Positions 52,400-62,063 of a stretch of DNA of 64,000 nt are shown here, piece after piece (position 1 is the first letter of the stretch; each line of letters opens with the position of its first letter). Below the pieces are notes generated by a model that saw only the letters and a list, made by a program, of their open reading frames with translations, made no database searches and was not told the origin of the DNA. The stretch is from Lentibacillus populi (GTDB lineage: Bacteria; Bacillota; Bacilli; Bacillales; Amphibacillaceae). Where the stretch lies: the NCBI GenBank assembly GCA_014642895.1, contig BMJD01000001.1, positions 1-64,000 on the forward strand, written 5' to 3'. Both the position numbers and the translations under genes were made by a program.

Positions 52400-53557
52400 T
52401 CACTGTTTATTTTTTGTGTACTTTAATAAACTAAGTAGAAATTTTGCATTTTTTTCCGTGATCTCCGCTTTTCTTGGAATTTCCGGTACGATCGCTGGAT
52501 CATCATGCCAGGTATCCGGAAGCGTTACTGGTGCTTGCGGTTGCCATTGCTTGATCCATTTATCCGGAATATTGCCTGTCTTTGGATGACCTGTTTTCAT
52601 GACATTCCAAACCTGGGCCCACGCTCTTGGGACAACGCGCCAGATATCATAGCCACCTCCGCCCAAAGCAATCCATTTTCCATCACAATACTGATGAGCC
52701 ATTTCGTGTGCCAGTAATGGTATTTTTTCAAAAATGGTCATAGTAGCACAAAGATGTGTTAATGGATCATAGGCATGGGGATCTGCACCGTTTTGCGTTA
52801 CAATAACATCCGGCTTAAAATACGCGCAAATTTCCGTTAAAGCGGATTCATATACTTGTAAGAAAGAGGCATCTTCTGTAAACGCATCAACAGGGAGATT
52901 GAAGGCATAGCCGTGCCCTTCTTTGATGCCGCGTTCATTGACATTGCCAGTACCCGGGAATAGATAGCGGCCTGTTTCATGGATACTGAACGTACAAACA
53001 TTTGGATCCTCATAAAATGCCCATTGCACGCCATCACCGTGGTGTGCATCTGTGTCAACGTATAATACTCTTACATTATATTTTTCTCTCATGTATTTGA
53101 TCGCGACAGCACCATCGTTGTAAACGCAAAATCCGGACGCCTTTCGCTTAAATCCGTGATGCAAACCGCCCCCCAAATTAAGTGCATGGGCTGATTTTTC
53201 TTCCAATACCGTGTCAACCGCATTTAATGAACCACCAACGAGAAAACTGGATGCTTCATGCATGTTTGTAAAAATTGGTGTGTCCTCGGTACCGAGACCA
53301 AACTCAAAACCTTCATCTGCAGACATTTTTCCGCTGCTTGCCTTTTTAACAGCCTGGATATATGCCTTATCGTGGAATAACGCGAGTTCCTCATCCGTCG
53401 CTAATCGTGGGGCAATGATCTCGTGTTGCTCAAGGGTGTTTGCTGCTTCCAACAGCTCTTTTGCCAATACTACCCGTTTTTGGTTAAAAGGATGATCCGA
53501 ATGGAAATGATAGTTTAAATATGCATTGGAAAAAACAAAGGAAGAATTGCATGTCAT
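52400..53557 (-). CDS. acuC: AcuC protein (class I histone deacetylase family)
   Basis: On the minus strand ATG 53557 overlaps the acuB stop as ATGA, so the start is firm (MTCNSSFVFSNAYLNYHFHSDHP in two parts). 385 residues with LNLGGGLHHGFKRKASGFC, YVDTDAHHGDGVQWAF and TQNGADPHAYDPL, the zinc-dependent deacetylase motifs. In B. subtilis AcuC removes acetyl groups placed on AcsA by AcuA. Confidence 0.95.
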   Translation of the reverse strand: MTCNSSFVFSNAYLNYHFHSDHPFNQKRVVLAKELLEAANTLEQHEIIAPRLATDEELALFHDKAYIQAVKKASSGKMSADEGFEFGLGTEDTPIFTNMHEASSFLVGGSLNAVDTVLEEKSAHALNLGGGLHHGFKRKASGFCVYNDGAVAIKYMREKYNVRVLYVDTDAHHGDGVQWAFYEDPNVCTFSIHETGRYLFPGTGNVNERGIKEGHGYAFNLPVDAFTEDASFLQVYESALTEICAYFKPDVIVTQNGADPHAYDPLTHLCATMTIFEKIPLLAHEMAHQYCDGKWIALGGGGYDIWRVVPRAWAQVWNVMKTGHPKTGNIPDKWIKQWQPQAPVTLPDTWHDDPAIVPEIPRKAEITEKNAKFLLSLLKYTKNKQ

Positions 53558-54204
53558 AATTTTGGCCCCATTATATCGTTCGGCCACAAAAGTTCATATC
53601 CTGCCGCCCGTAAATCCTGTACAACGGGCATCGGATTCATCGTTTGAATGCGAAATACAAGAATTTTATAGTTCGGATCATCGTGGTATGGGTAGACTAG
53701 CACAGATGTAATGTTTGTTTTGCGTTTCCCGAACACCGATGCTACTTCAGGTAAAATTCCCGGTTTATGCGGTACTTTTATTTCAATATGCGAACTCTGG
53801 ACATTTGTTCCTGTCAGCTGAATCAATGTGTACAGCATGTCTTTCTCTGTAACAATGCCAATAAGCTCATTATTGCTTACAACCGGAAGACAAGCAAATT
53901 CCTCGTCGTAAAAAATACGGGCAATCTCCTCAACGAAATCAAGTGGATGAACCGTAACAACTGGCTGACTCATAATAGTTTGAATTTCATTTTGCAACTC
54001 TGTTTGTCCGGCATCCTCATTGAAAATGGATGGGCTGGCATCCCGGACATCACGATCTGAGACAATTCCTATGACGTGATTATGTTCGTTGGTAATCGGT
54101 ATATGCCTGATGTGGTACTGCTGCAGCAACTTTAAGGCTTCGGCAATCGTTGCATTCGGCGGCAATGTCTGCATATCTGTTTTCATGATATTTTCAACGA
54201 GCAT
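53554..54204 (-). CDS. acuB: AcuB, CBS-domain and ACT-domain protein
   Basis: 216 residues. Two CBS domains (MLVENIMKTDMQTLPPNATI and TIMSQPVVTVHPLDFVEEI as starts) and a C-terminal ACT-like part (IEIKVPHKPGILPEVASVFG). Middle gene of acuABC. Starts directly after the acuA stop and shares ATGA with acuC. Likely senses adenylate nucleotides and modulates acetoin/acetate metabolism. Confidence 0.95.
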   Translation of the reverse strand: MLVENIMKTDMQTLPPNATIAEALKLLQQYHIRHIPITNEHNHVIGIVSDRDVRDASPSIFNEDAGQTELQNEIQTIMSQPVVTVHPLDFVEEIARIFYDEEFACLPVVSNNELIGIVTEKDMLYTLIQLTGTNVQSSHIEIKVPHKPGILPEVASVFGKRKTNITSVLVYPYHDDPNYKILVFRIQTMNPMPVVQDLRAAGYELLWPNDIMGPKL

Positions 54205-54858
54205 TTAGAATCCCTCCCTCATATTACGGTAATGGTGTCTTTGTAAAAAACGCAATGTATCAAATTGCTTAATGGATTCCTCCGGTACATTTTCACCAAT
54301 TCGGACCATCAGACAGTTGGCTGGATGGGAAATGATTTCCGGGTCGTCTGTTGGGGCAGGGGATAGTCCGCCGGCTGCCATCATTTTTTCCATCACACTG
54401 CGGTATTGCCAAACACTTAATTTTGTTCCGTTTAAGTCCCAATGCCAGTAATACTCGGTAGATATCACAATATAGTTTTCCATATAGTCGTCCATCATCG
54501 AAACCTCTAATAGGCCAGAGGCAATTTTTGCACCGCGATATTGCGGAATTACCTCGATGGCACCTAATTCGATCAGATCGTCCATATTAAATTCTGACCA
54601 TCTCTCCAGCGGATCTGGATGCAAATAGGTGACATAACCGATAATCGTATCACTTGTTCTGGCAATAATCAGTCTGCCTTCCGGGAAATCAGCAATATCC
54701 AATATGGCTGCAAATTGCTTTTTGGCGGGGCGGAAAGCGGTCAAGTCTTCATGAAACTGGTACTGTTTTAATTCCGTTGATGCTAGTGGCCCTTCAATGG
54801 TAATGATTCCACGAGCAGTATCACGCGTCATCTTGTGACAGGTTTTCGTATGGTTCAT
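54205..54858 (-). CDS. acuA: AcuA protein acetyltransferase
   Basis: 217 residues, minus strand, GGTGGTGAAC before ATG 54858. GNAT-type fold with IELGAIEVIPQYRGAKIASG (acetyl-CoA loop QYRGAKIASG). Acetylates and inactivates acetyl-CoA synthetase in B. subtilis. There the divergent neighbour is acsA; here acsA is missing and a PBP gene follows. No clear cre site was seen in the 198-bp gap. Confidence 0.95.
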   Translation of the reverse strand: MNHTKTCHKMTRDTARGIITIEGPLASTELKQYQFHEDLTAFRPAKKQFAAILDIADFPEGRLIIARTSDTIIGYVTYLHPDPLERWSEFNMDDLIELGAIEVIPQYRGAKIASGLLEVSMMDDYMENYIVISTEYYWHWDLNGTKLSVWQYRSVMEKMMAAGGLSPAPTDDPEIISHPANCLMVRIGENVPEESIKQFDTLRFLQRHHYRNMREGF

Positions 54859-54997
54859 CCGATTATGTTCACCACCCTAAATTAAGTTACTAGCAGGATA
54901 CACTACAAGTATACAGGATTGTGCACCTGATTTTTAGTAAAAGGGGGAATGTTTTAAATAAATTCATAAATAGTATGACAAATTTGTAAAAAGAAGT

Positions 54998-55027
54998 CAA
55001 AAAAATAAAGGAGGGAATTCCCTCCTT
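54998..55027 (-). terminator. Terminator of the PBP gene
   Basis: AAGGAGGGAATTCCCTCCTT (55008-55027) is a perfect palindrome; on the minus strand it is followed by TATTTTTTT. Confidence 0.8.
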
Positions 55028-55056
55028 ATGTGGATGTGCGAAATGCCGATCTTACC

Positions 55057-57975
55057 CTATGATTCATCTTCTGAGTCATCTCCGGAATCATCCGGTGTGC
55101 TGTCGGTATTCTTGTCCTCTTTCTTATCGACTTTTTTGTCAGCTTTTTTATCTTCTTTTTTTTCGGGTTTATCCTTTTTTTCCTTTTTAGGATCGGGGAA
55201 ATCACCGAGTTTAACTTCACTGGATCCGGAAGATTCCAGTCCAAAATAATCAACTGCTTTTACAATATAAACGCCTTTTCCTTTTGGTACCGAGAAGCTT
55301 GTTGATGTAGTGCTGCCAATTAATGAGAATGACCCACTTGGTGCTGCTGCGCGATAGATACGATAACCGACAACATCGTTACTGGCCGATTTTGACCAGG
55401 AAAGCGTATTTCCGGAGCTGGAAACAGACGGCGGTGCTCCTGGGCTTTTCCCATCATCACTAATCGAACCACTACTTGCACCTCCACCTGTTGTACCGAT
55501 TTTTTCCCACAGCTCCCGATTTGTTCTAGGGAATAAAACAGATAAATCGCTATATTTATCATATCCTTCCCGTTTTAAAAACTCCGGATTAAAGGCAAGC
55601 CCGCTCCCTGTCGTAAATTCATTCGGCGTTTTTGGACCAGCTGCAACAGTTCTTCCATTTACTTTGACCAGACTGCCGCTGCCGCCTATCAGACTATCAT
55701 CTGTTTTGGTTGGTACATATTTTGTGTTAAATATATCCGACTGTACCAATCCTGCCTTTTGACATAACTCAGACGGCAGCATTCCGGAAGTAGCACAGTA
55801 ACTGCGTGAAGCAATACCATCAGGGCTTTTAAAGCTATTTCCCGGTGCCATCAAATCGGGATTAATCTCTGTCGCTTTGTTGATTAACTGCGCCCATAAT
55901 TTGATGTTACGGTTACTGTAGCTCAGTGAGCATCCGCTGCATTGCAGACTTTTTGGTGTATCGTAACCCATCCACGTACCAAATGTTACATTTGGATTTG
56001 TGGCAACAAACCATGCATCTTTCCAGTCTTCTGAGGTTCCGGTTTTTCCTGCCCAGTCGACTCCGGGTTGATGTAACTGAGAATTCAGATATGCTGCTGT
56101 ACCGCTGCTAATAACGTCACGCATTAAATCGATGGTTAAATAGTTTGTTTGCGGTGTGAAAACTTCGACCGGCTTCCCTTTATGTTGGTAAATAACGTCA
56201 CCATCTTTTGTAGTGATTTTCTCAATCATATAGGCATCAACAAAATTGCCGTTATTGCCAAATGTTGTAAAGGCATTTACATTTTCTTCAATTGTTATCC
56301 CGTGTGTCGGCTGTCCAAGCGCCAAGGATTCATGGTAATGTTCCTCTTCGTTTAATGAGGTAATCCCCATCTTTTCCAAATACTTGCTGACCGGGTCAGA
56401 ATCCATGATCTGTTTGTATATTTTTACTGTCGGAATGTTGTACGATTGAGCCAATGCTTGGCGGGCAGACACGATACCATGGTAACCACCGGCATAGTTA
56501 TTAGGGCTATATTTAGCGTCAATCTTGTAGTCCAAGATCGGTGTACCTGGCTGAATAACACCTGCCTCCATTGCTGGTGCATACACAAGCAGCGGTTTCA
56601 TCGTACTGCCATTAGGGCGCTTAGCATCTGTTGCATGGTTTAGTTGACTCTCGGCACTATAACCGCGTCCACCGACAAAGCTAAGAATCTTTCCAGTTTT
56701 ATTCTCTATTAGAATACCGCCGACCTGTACAGGATCCATGACTTCCACTTTTTCACCTTTTTTATTTTCCACTGTTTCCGGTTTGTCAGGCCCATAGTTG
56801 TCATATTCCTTTGCTATTTTCTGAAATGCTTCATAGGTCTTTTTGTTAATTGTTGAATGTATTTCATAGCCTTTTTGCCGCATATCACGGTCCGCCAGAA
56901 TCATATATTCTTCACGTAATTTTTTATCATTTTTCAGGTCTTCTGCTGTATACCCATCATCTTTTGCCAACTTCTTGGCAAGAATTTCTTTTGCACGTTT
57001 TTCAAGTTCATAGGTCAGGTATGGATATTTCTCAATGGCAGATTTCGAAGCCTTTGTAAAATCAGCTGCAATATCGTAATTTAGTGCCTTGTCATATTCT
57101 TTTTTTGTAATATATTTTTCTTCATACATTCGTTTTAGTACCGACTTCATCCGATTTATACCGGGTTTCAAATCCTCTTTTTTCTTTAATTCGCCCTTAT
57201 TGGCAAATGGTGTATAGTAAGAAGGACTCTGCGGCAATCCGGCAAGATAAGCTGATTGCGGAAGATTTAAATCTTTTGCATCAACGCCAAATACACCTTG
57301 CGCGGCCGTTTGAATTCCGGCAATATTTTGCCCTGAAGCATCACGACCATATGGAATAATATTCAAATAGGCTTCCAGGATTTGGTCTTTACTGAAGAAG
57401 CGTTCCAAGCGAAGTGATAATAATATTTCCTTTGCTTTCCGTTCAAAAGATACTTCATTCGTCAGTATCTGATTTTTGATTAGCTGCTGTGTTAATGTAC
57501 TTCCGCCTGTTTTAACATCAGCATTGGTGGCTTCTTGAACAACGGCACGAACGATTGCCTTTGGTACAACACCTTTGTGCTCCCGAAAATTTTCATCCTC
57601 TGTGGCGACGACTGCATTCAGCAGTGTATCAGAGACATTTTTTAGTGAAACTTCTTCTCTATGTATGTCTGATTGAACATCACCGATATAGTTATTGTCG
57701 GCAAAATAGAGCTCTGACGTTTCTTCATAATTATAGATATCTTTTTCCATTTCGTCATAACTTCGGATTGGTTCATCTTTAACAAGTGAAGCGAAATAAC
57801 CTGCACCAACACCAAATGCAAAGACGGCTCCGACTACACCGACAACGATGAAAATCAGGATAATATTCCAAACAATATCATACGTTACACGGGAGGAACG
57901 CTGGATTTTTCCGGCTTTCCACATCTCTTTCACTTTTTTGTTATATTTATGAAGTATTTGCTTGAAATTATCCAC
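55057..57975 (-). CDS. Class A penicillin-binding protein with FN3 domain
   Basis: 972 residues. A short cytoplasmic start, one membrane segment (IILIFIVVGVVGAVFAFGVG), then a GT51 glycosyltransferase with ATEDENFREHKGV, TGGSTLTQQLIKNQ and LEAYLNIIPYGRD, then a transpeptidase with SxxK in PNGSTMKPLLVY, SYN in AQSYNIPT and KTG in WAGKTGTSEDWKDAW. A FN3 domain (about 830-930: APPSVSSSGNTLSWSKSASN) and a Lys/Asp/Glu tail ending DSGDDSEDES follow. Architecture is like B. subtilis PonA, though the location beside tyrS differs. Builds and cross-links peptidoglycan. Confidence 0.9.
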   Translation of the reverse strand: MDNFKQILHKYNKKVKEMWKAGKIQRSSRVTYDIVWNIILIFIVVGVVGAVFAFGVGAGYFASLVKDEPIRSYDEMEKDIYNYEETSELYFADNNYIGDVQSDIHREEVSLKNVSDTLLNAVVATEDENFREHKGVVPKAIVRAVVQEATNADVKTGGSTLTQQLIKNQILTNEVSFERKAKEILLSLRLERFFSKDQILEAYLNIIPYGRDASGQNIAGIQTAAQGVFGVDAKDLNLPQSAYLAGLPQSPSYYTPFANKGELKKKEDLKPGINRMKSVLKRMYEEKYITKKEYDKALNYDIAADFTKASKSAIEKYPYLTYELEKRAKEILAKKLAKDDGYTAEDLKNDKKLREEYMILADRDMRQKGYEIHSTINKKTYEAFQKIAKEYDNYGPDKPETVENKKGEKVEVMDPVQVGGILIENKTGKILSFVGGRGYSAESQLNHATDAKRPNGSTMKPLLVYAPAMEAGVIQPGTPILDYKIDAKYSPNNYAGGYHGIVSARQALAQSYNIPTVKIYKQIMDSDPVSKYLEKMGITSLNEEEHYHESLALGQPTHGITIEENVNAFTTFGNNGNFVDAYMIEKITTKDGDVIYQHKGKPVEVFTPQTNYLTIDLMRDVISSGTAAYLNSQLHQPGVDWAGKTGTSEDWKDAWFVATNPNVTFGTWMGYDTPKSLQCSGCSLSYSNRNIKLWAQLINKATEINPDLMAPGNSFKSPDGIASRSYCATSGMLPSELCQKAGLVQSDIFNTKYVPTKTDDSLIGGSGSLVKVNGRTVAAGPKTPNEFTTGSGLAFNPEFLKREGYDKYSDLSVLFPRTNRELWEKIGTTGGGASSGSISDDGKSPGAPPSVSSSGNTLSWSKSASNDVVGYRIYRAAAPSGSFSLIGSTTSTSFSVPKGKGVYIVKAVDYFGLESSGSSEVKLGDFPDPKKEKKDKPEKKEDKKADKKVDKKEDKNTDSTPDDSGDDSEDES

Positions 57976-58106
57976 GATAAAAACCTCCTAAAATTCCATA
58001 TTATATTATAGCATATGCGCTTTTTCAGTAGTACATAGAATATGAGATTTTCAGATTATCCTGATAAGAGCGATTGGTGTCCCTTTGTTTGAAAAGGTAT
58101 AGTAAT

Positions 58107-58148
58107 TTGACAATATTTATGTTAACCTTATTAATAATTAGTTTACAT
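58107..58148 (+). promoter_or_regulatory. bioY promoter with BirA-like operator
   Basis: TTGACA (58107-58112) and TATTAA (58129-58134) form a sigma-A promoter. ATGTTAACC (58119-58127) and AGTTTACAT (58140-58148) are inverted with 7 of 9 matches, spaced like a BirA box and covering the -10. Biotin-bound BirA would repress transcription. Confidence 0.65.
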
Positions 58149-58163
58149 ATATGGAGGTGCCGA

Positions 58164-58746
58164 ATGAATCAAAGTCAGTCAAATTTACGAAAAGTCATCA
58201 TATGTGCGCTGTTTGCAGCTATTACGGCCGTGTTAGCACAAGTTGAAGTTACCGCTCCCGCTTGTGCCAATAAGTGGGCAAACATTGGGAGTTGGCTTAA
58301 CCGCGACCATTATTGGCAGTAAGCTAGGGGCTATTGCAATGATATGCTATGCTGCTTTGGGAGTAGTCGGGGCCCCGGTATTTGCCGGTTTTAGTGGAGG
58401 TGCCCAGGTATTGATAGGACCAACAGGCGGCTACATTTTTGGATTTATTCTAACAGCTTTTGTCACTGGACTTATTTTGGAAAGGACAAGTTTCACTTTT
58501 TCCATGGCTATTGTTGCTAATATAGCAGGAATGATCATCACATTGCTATGCGGTACAATTCAATTGAAATTCGTCCTTGATTTGAACTGGTCACTCGCTT
58601 TAGCATCAGGCGTTTATCCTTTCATTGTAGTTGGTTTAATGAAAGCTGTTTTGGCCAGCTGGATTGGAATTTTGCTTAGAAATCGATTAATACGGGCGAA
58701 TATCCTGCTGAGGCGAAAAGTGCTTGAAATATTAATTGCATTTTAA
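58164..58746 (+). pseudogene. bioY: Biotin transporter BioY, one-base frameshift
   Basis: ATG 58164 (MNQSQSNLRKVIICALF) with GGAGGTG begins a BioY-like protein and reads to AVLAQVEV. From about 58243 the homologous sequence continues in the next frame: KLPLPLVPISGQTLGVGL, GAPVFAGFSGGAQVLIGPTG, ending 58744. The joint CACAAGTTGAAGTTACCG has one base too many for a continuous frame. Restored, it would be about 193 residues with six membrane segments, the S-component of the biotin ECF transporter. Either a real loss or a sequencing error. Confidence 0.8.
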
Positions 58747-58781
58747 TTGGAAGTGTGATAAAAATAGATAATACTATTTAT

Positions 58782-59015
58782 ATAAAAGGCATGGAAGGAT
58801 CGAAGTAGTGAAGCAAATCCCTGTTGAAGCGAGCTAGTGGTGGTGGGAACTAGTATATATTTGCTGAACGAATTACAATCCGGAGCTTTTTTCTTTCGCA
58901 AAGAAAAACGGTGAGTGCATCGTTAACAACCCCAAAGTGGCATGTATGTGCAACAAGGGTGGTACCGCGAGCAAAATCTCGTCCCTTTACCGTTAGGGAT
59001 GGGATTTTTTTATTT
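58782..59015 (+). ncRNA. T-box riboswitch of tyrS
   Basis: AAGGGTGGTACCGCG (58955-58969) is the conserved T-box; a terminator stem ATCTCGTCCCT/AGGGATGGGAT with T7 follows (58976-59011). Stem I holds GGGAACTAGTATATAT, where TAT near 58854 could be the tyrosine specifier. TTGGAA/AATACT (58747-58775, 17-base gap) is the likely promoter. Uncharged tRNA-Tyr should promote readthrough into tyrS. Confidence 0.9.
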
Positions 59016-59049
59016 ATTTTCTAGAACAGTTTAAAGGAGAATGAGCAAG

Positions 59050-60321
59050 ATGAATATTTTGAGTGATTTACAAAATCGGGGATTAATTCACCAAACTACA
59101 GATTTACAGGGATTGGACGAATATTTGCAGAACAACCAGGTGACGTTATATGCCGGATTTGATCCAACGGCTGACAGTCTGCATATTGGTCATCTAGTTC
59201 CTGTATTAATGCTGAAACGGTTTCAGCGGGCAGGGCACAAGCCAATAGCTTTGATTGGCGGCGGAACAGGGATGATTGGGGATCCGAGCGGGCGATCAAC
59301 CGAACGATCGTTAAATGAGGCTGCGGTCGTCAAAGGATACAGTGACAAAATCAAACAACAATTAGCACATCTGCTTGACTTTAATCATGGGGAGAATGCA
59401 GCAGTTGCCCGTAACAATCATGATTGGTTGGCGAGCATGACGATAATCGATTTTCTGCGTGATGCCGGGAAACACTTTGGGATTAACTACATGCTTGCAA
59501 AAGAATCGGTTTCAGCACGAATTGAGCAAGGAATTTCATTTACTGAATTCAGTTATATGATTTTGCAGTCGCTTGATTTCCTTAAGTTATATGAGCAGGA
59601 GCATTGTACATTACAAATCGGCGGTAGTGATCAATGGGGCAATATTACAGCTGGCATGGAATTAATTCGTCGAACAAATACGCAACCGGATGAGGAAATT
59701 AAAGTTTATGGGTTGACTGTTCCGCTTATTACCAAAGCCGATGGCACAAAATTTGGCAAAACTGCTGGCGGGGCTATCTGGCTCGATCCGAAAAAAACGA
59801 CACCATATGAATTTTACCAGTTCTGGATTAATACGGATGATCGTGATGTGATTAAATTTCTACAATACTTTACGTTTTTGGAGCAGGATGAAATGGAACA
59901 ACTGCAGCGGGAAGTGGAACAACATCCAGAAAAGCGGCTGGCACAAAAACGATTGGCAGAGGAAGTTACCCGAATGGTTCACAGTCAGGAAGCACTTGAC
60001 CAGGCCCAAAAAATATCTGCAGCGTTATTTAGTGGTAACATAAAGCAGTTGTCTGCAGATGATATTGAGCAAGGTTTCAAAGACGTTCCAACATATGATA
60101 TGGAAAAACAGGAAATTGGCATCATCGATCTTTTGGTGAACGCTTCCATTTCCCCGTCCAAACGACAGGCAAGAGAAGATGTCAACAATGGCGCAATTTA
60201 TATCAATGGTGAACGAAACCAGGATGTGCAATACACGATTTCTTCTGGTGATCGAATCGGGGATAAGTTTACCGTTATTCGGAGAGGGAAGAAGAAGTAC
60301 TTTTTGATCAAGTATCAATAA
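59050..60321 (+). CDS. tyrS: Tyrosyl-tRNA synthetase
   Basis: ATG 59050 (MNILSDLQNRGLIHQ) is preferred: AAAGGAGA at 59033-59040 touches the other ATG at 59041. 423 residues. HIGH-like ADSLHIGHLVP near residue 44, tyrosine pocket QSLDFLKLYEQEHCTLQIGGSDQWGN in two parts, KFGKT for KMSKS near 233, and a C-terminal S4-like RNA-binding domain (SPSKRQAREDVNNGAIYING). Charges tRNA-Tyr. Confidence 0.95.
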   Translation: MNILSDLQNRGLIHQTTDLQGLDEYLQNNQVTLYAGFDPTADSLHIGHLVPVLMLKRFQRAGHKPIALIGGGTGMIGDPSGRSTERSLNEAAVVKGYSDKIKQQLAHLLDFNHGENAAVARNNHDWLASMTIIDFLRDAGKHFGINYMLAKESVSARIEQGISFTEFSYMILQSLDFLKLYEQEHCTLQIGGSDQWGNITAGMELIRRTNTQPDEEIKVYGLTVPLITKADGTKFGKTAGGAIWLDPKKTTPYEFYQFWINTDDRDVIKFLQYFTFLEQDEMEQLQREVEQHPEKRLAQKRLAEEVTRMVHSQEALDQAQKISAALFSGNIKQLSADDIEQGFKDVPTYDMEKQEIGIIDLLVNASISPSKRQAREDVNNGAIYINGERNQDVQYTISSGDRIGDKFTVIRRGKKKYFLIKYQ

Positions 60322-60325
60322 AATT

Positions 60326-60362
60326 AAAGCGAGTATCTTAGTTATCGGATACTCGCTTTATA
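60326..60362 (+). terminator. Terminator of tyrS
   Basis: AAAGCGAGTATC and GATACTCGCTTT are exact inverses with a 10-base loop; TATATA follows. Confidence 0.85.
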
Positions 60363-60507
60363 TAGGAAGTTTGTGTGACTTTGGGTGTTGGTTGTAGCTT
60401 TGAAATAAAGTTTGATAATTTATAAAAATGTTTAATACAATAACGTTGCCAAGATGGATTGTTACAATTCAACAAACAGGGCATATTGTTAAAGAATAAC
60501 AAGGGGT

Positions 60508-60624
60508 TTGAGGAGTATTGAAAAGATATTAAGAGCAACTCAAGTAATTTTAGTAGTTATATTGCTTGCCATGATTGTGGTGTCCATTGTTGCCACCAGC
60601 CATCCTTCCGAGATAGAAAAATAA
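60508..60624 (+). CDS. Possible 38-aa membrane peptide
   Basis: A frame from TTG 60508 encodes RSIEKILRATQVILVV and LLAMIVVSIVATSHPSEIEK, a basic start, one membrane segment and a polar end. The ribosome site is poor (AAGGGG abuts the TTG; GAGGAG lies inside). A long hairpin with AAAAGGGCGC/GCGCC...CCCTTTT follows at 60655. Similar single-pass peptides exist in Bacillaceae, but this one is unproven. The remaining gap (60322-60781) shows nothing else. Confidence 0.3.
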   Translation: MRSIEKILRATQVILVVILLAMIVVSIVATSHPSEIEK

Positions 60625-60654
60625 AAAAGGAAGATAACAAAAGTTGATTCCAGA

Positions 60655-60705
60655 AAAGGGCGCTTGACTTGAATAAAGGATTAGCGCCTGTATCCCTTTT
60701 TATGG
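60655..60705 (+). terminator. Probable terminator before amj
   Basis: AAAAGGGCGCT pairs in two blocks with AGCGCC and CCCTTTTT around a 19-base loop. Confidence 0.5.
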
Positions 60706-60781
60706 CCATTTTGTCGAGGGACCTTTTCATATATTTATATACAATGATAATAACAAAACTGATTAAAAAGAAGGTACTATC

Positions 60782-61597
60782 TTGGAGATTGTTACTGATA
60801 AATTAATATACATAGCTTTATTTATTTTTATCATTCATTCTATTGAAACGCTCGCTTATGCTGTGAGGTTATCGGGTGCAAGGGTAAAGATGATCGCTTC
60901 TGCTTTATCCCTTTTTAATATAATGGTGATGGTTTCAAGATTGGCAAATATGATGCAGCAACCTTTTACGGGGAGTTTAATCGATACTGCGCCAAGTAAT
61001 AATGCACAAGAGTTTGTAGCTACTCAATTTCGTTTTCTCATAGGGGCATCCACAGTTGGAACAATTTTTGGGATACTTTTACTTCCTACTTTTATAGCTC
61101 TATTTTCAAGGGCAATCATTCATTTATCTGAAGAAAAGGGCTCTGTTCCTTCTTTATTTAAAAGACTATTTTCCTTACAGTACATAAAACGCGGTATAAC
61201 ACATTTTACTTTACCAAAATTTTCATACCTAAAAGATACTAAAATCAAAGATATTCCAATAAGATTGTTTTTGGTAAATATGGTAATAACCGCAATATAT
61301 ACAATTGGTGTGTTATCTGCATTATATGCAGCATTACTAACACCTGAGCGTGCCTCAACAGCTATTATGGCATCCGGTTTAATAAATGGTATGGCAACAA
61401 TACTGTTAGTTATTTTTGTTGATCCAAAAGTTTCCGTGGTTGCTGATGATGTTGTTAATCAGAGAGGTAGTTATCAAACACTTAAAAACATTTCCTTGAT
61501 GATGGTTACATCAAGACTATTAGGTACATTGCTGGCACAATTGTTCTTTATCCCTGGTGCAAAATATATTGCTTGGTTCACACAATTTATAGTTTAA
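60782..61597 (+). CDS. amj: Alternative lipid II flippase Amj
   Basis: 271 residues, TTG start at 60782 (LEIVTDKLIYIALF) with AAGAAGG upstream. About six membrane segments; FIFIIHSIETLAYAVRLSGAR and SLFNIMVMVSRLANMMQQP, read in parts, match Amj (YdaH) of B. subtilis, which flips lipid II when MurJ is absent. B. subtilis amj is induced through sigma-M; no such promoter was identified here. Confidence 0.85.
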   Translation: MEIVTDKLIYIALFIFIIHSIETLAYAVRLSGARVKMIASALSLFNIMVMVSRLANMMQQPFTGSLIDTAPSNNAQEFVATQFRFLIGASTVGTIFGILLLPTFIALFSRAIIHLSEEKGSVPSLFKRLFSLQYIKRGITHFTLPKFSYLKDTKIKDIPIRLFLVNMVITAIYTIGVLSALYAALLTPERASTAIMASGLINGMATILLVIFVDPKVSVVADDVVNQRGSYQTLKNISLMMVTSRLLGTLLAQLFFIPGAKYIAWFTQFIV

Positions 61598-61640
61598 AAT
61601 TCTTTCCACAATCGGACGTGGATCTGGAATAAGAATTATT

Positions 61641-61790
61641 ATGATGAGTATTACACTTCTAATGGTGTCGTTTGCGACGACAACTGCAACAATTTAGTGG
61701 GGTGTCCCTCTAGGTGTAAGTATTTTTGCTAACAAAACAGGTACAACAATTATAATGCGTTCATTAGCAAAGGAACCAAAGACGAGTTAG
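61641..61790 (+). pseudogene. Degraded small membrane-protein frame
   Basis: One frame reads MMSITLLMVSFATTTATI, a TAG at 61695-61697, then WGVPLGVSIFANKTGTTIIM and RSLAKEPKTS to TAG 61788-61790. It looks like a small two-segment membrane protein broken by a stop. No ribosome site or family was recognised. Nothing else was seen from 61598 to 62040. Confidence 0.3.
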
Positions 61791-62063
61791 AGTTGTAATT
61801 TGAGCTATACAACTAACGGGAACGCTTGTTAAATAAGAATGTGTCTTTTGTAAGAGGATAATTACCCAATTTGCAACTACCCAGAACGAGTAGAGACATT
61901 AATATAACTGTTACTTTCTATATCTACATAGGATTACCCTGTTTGTAGTACTGGTGGTGTAAGAATTTATCCAAAAAACAGATTGCGTCCGATGTCAGTT
62001 TAAAAATGATACTGAAGGAACAAAAAGTAAAAAAATAAATGTGTATAAACATTGATTTCGTGG

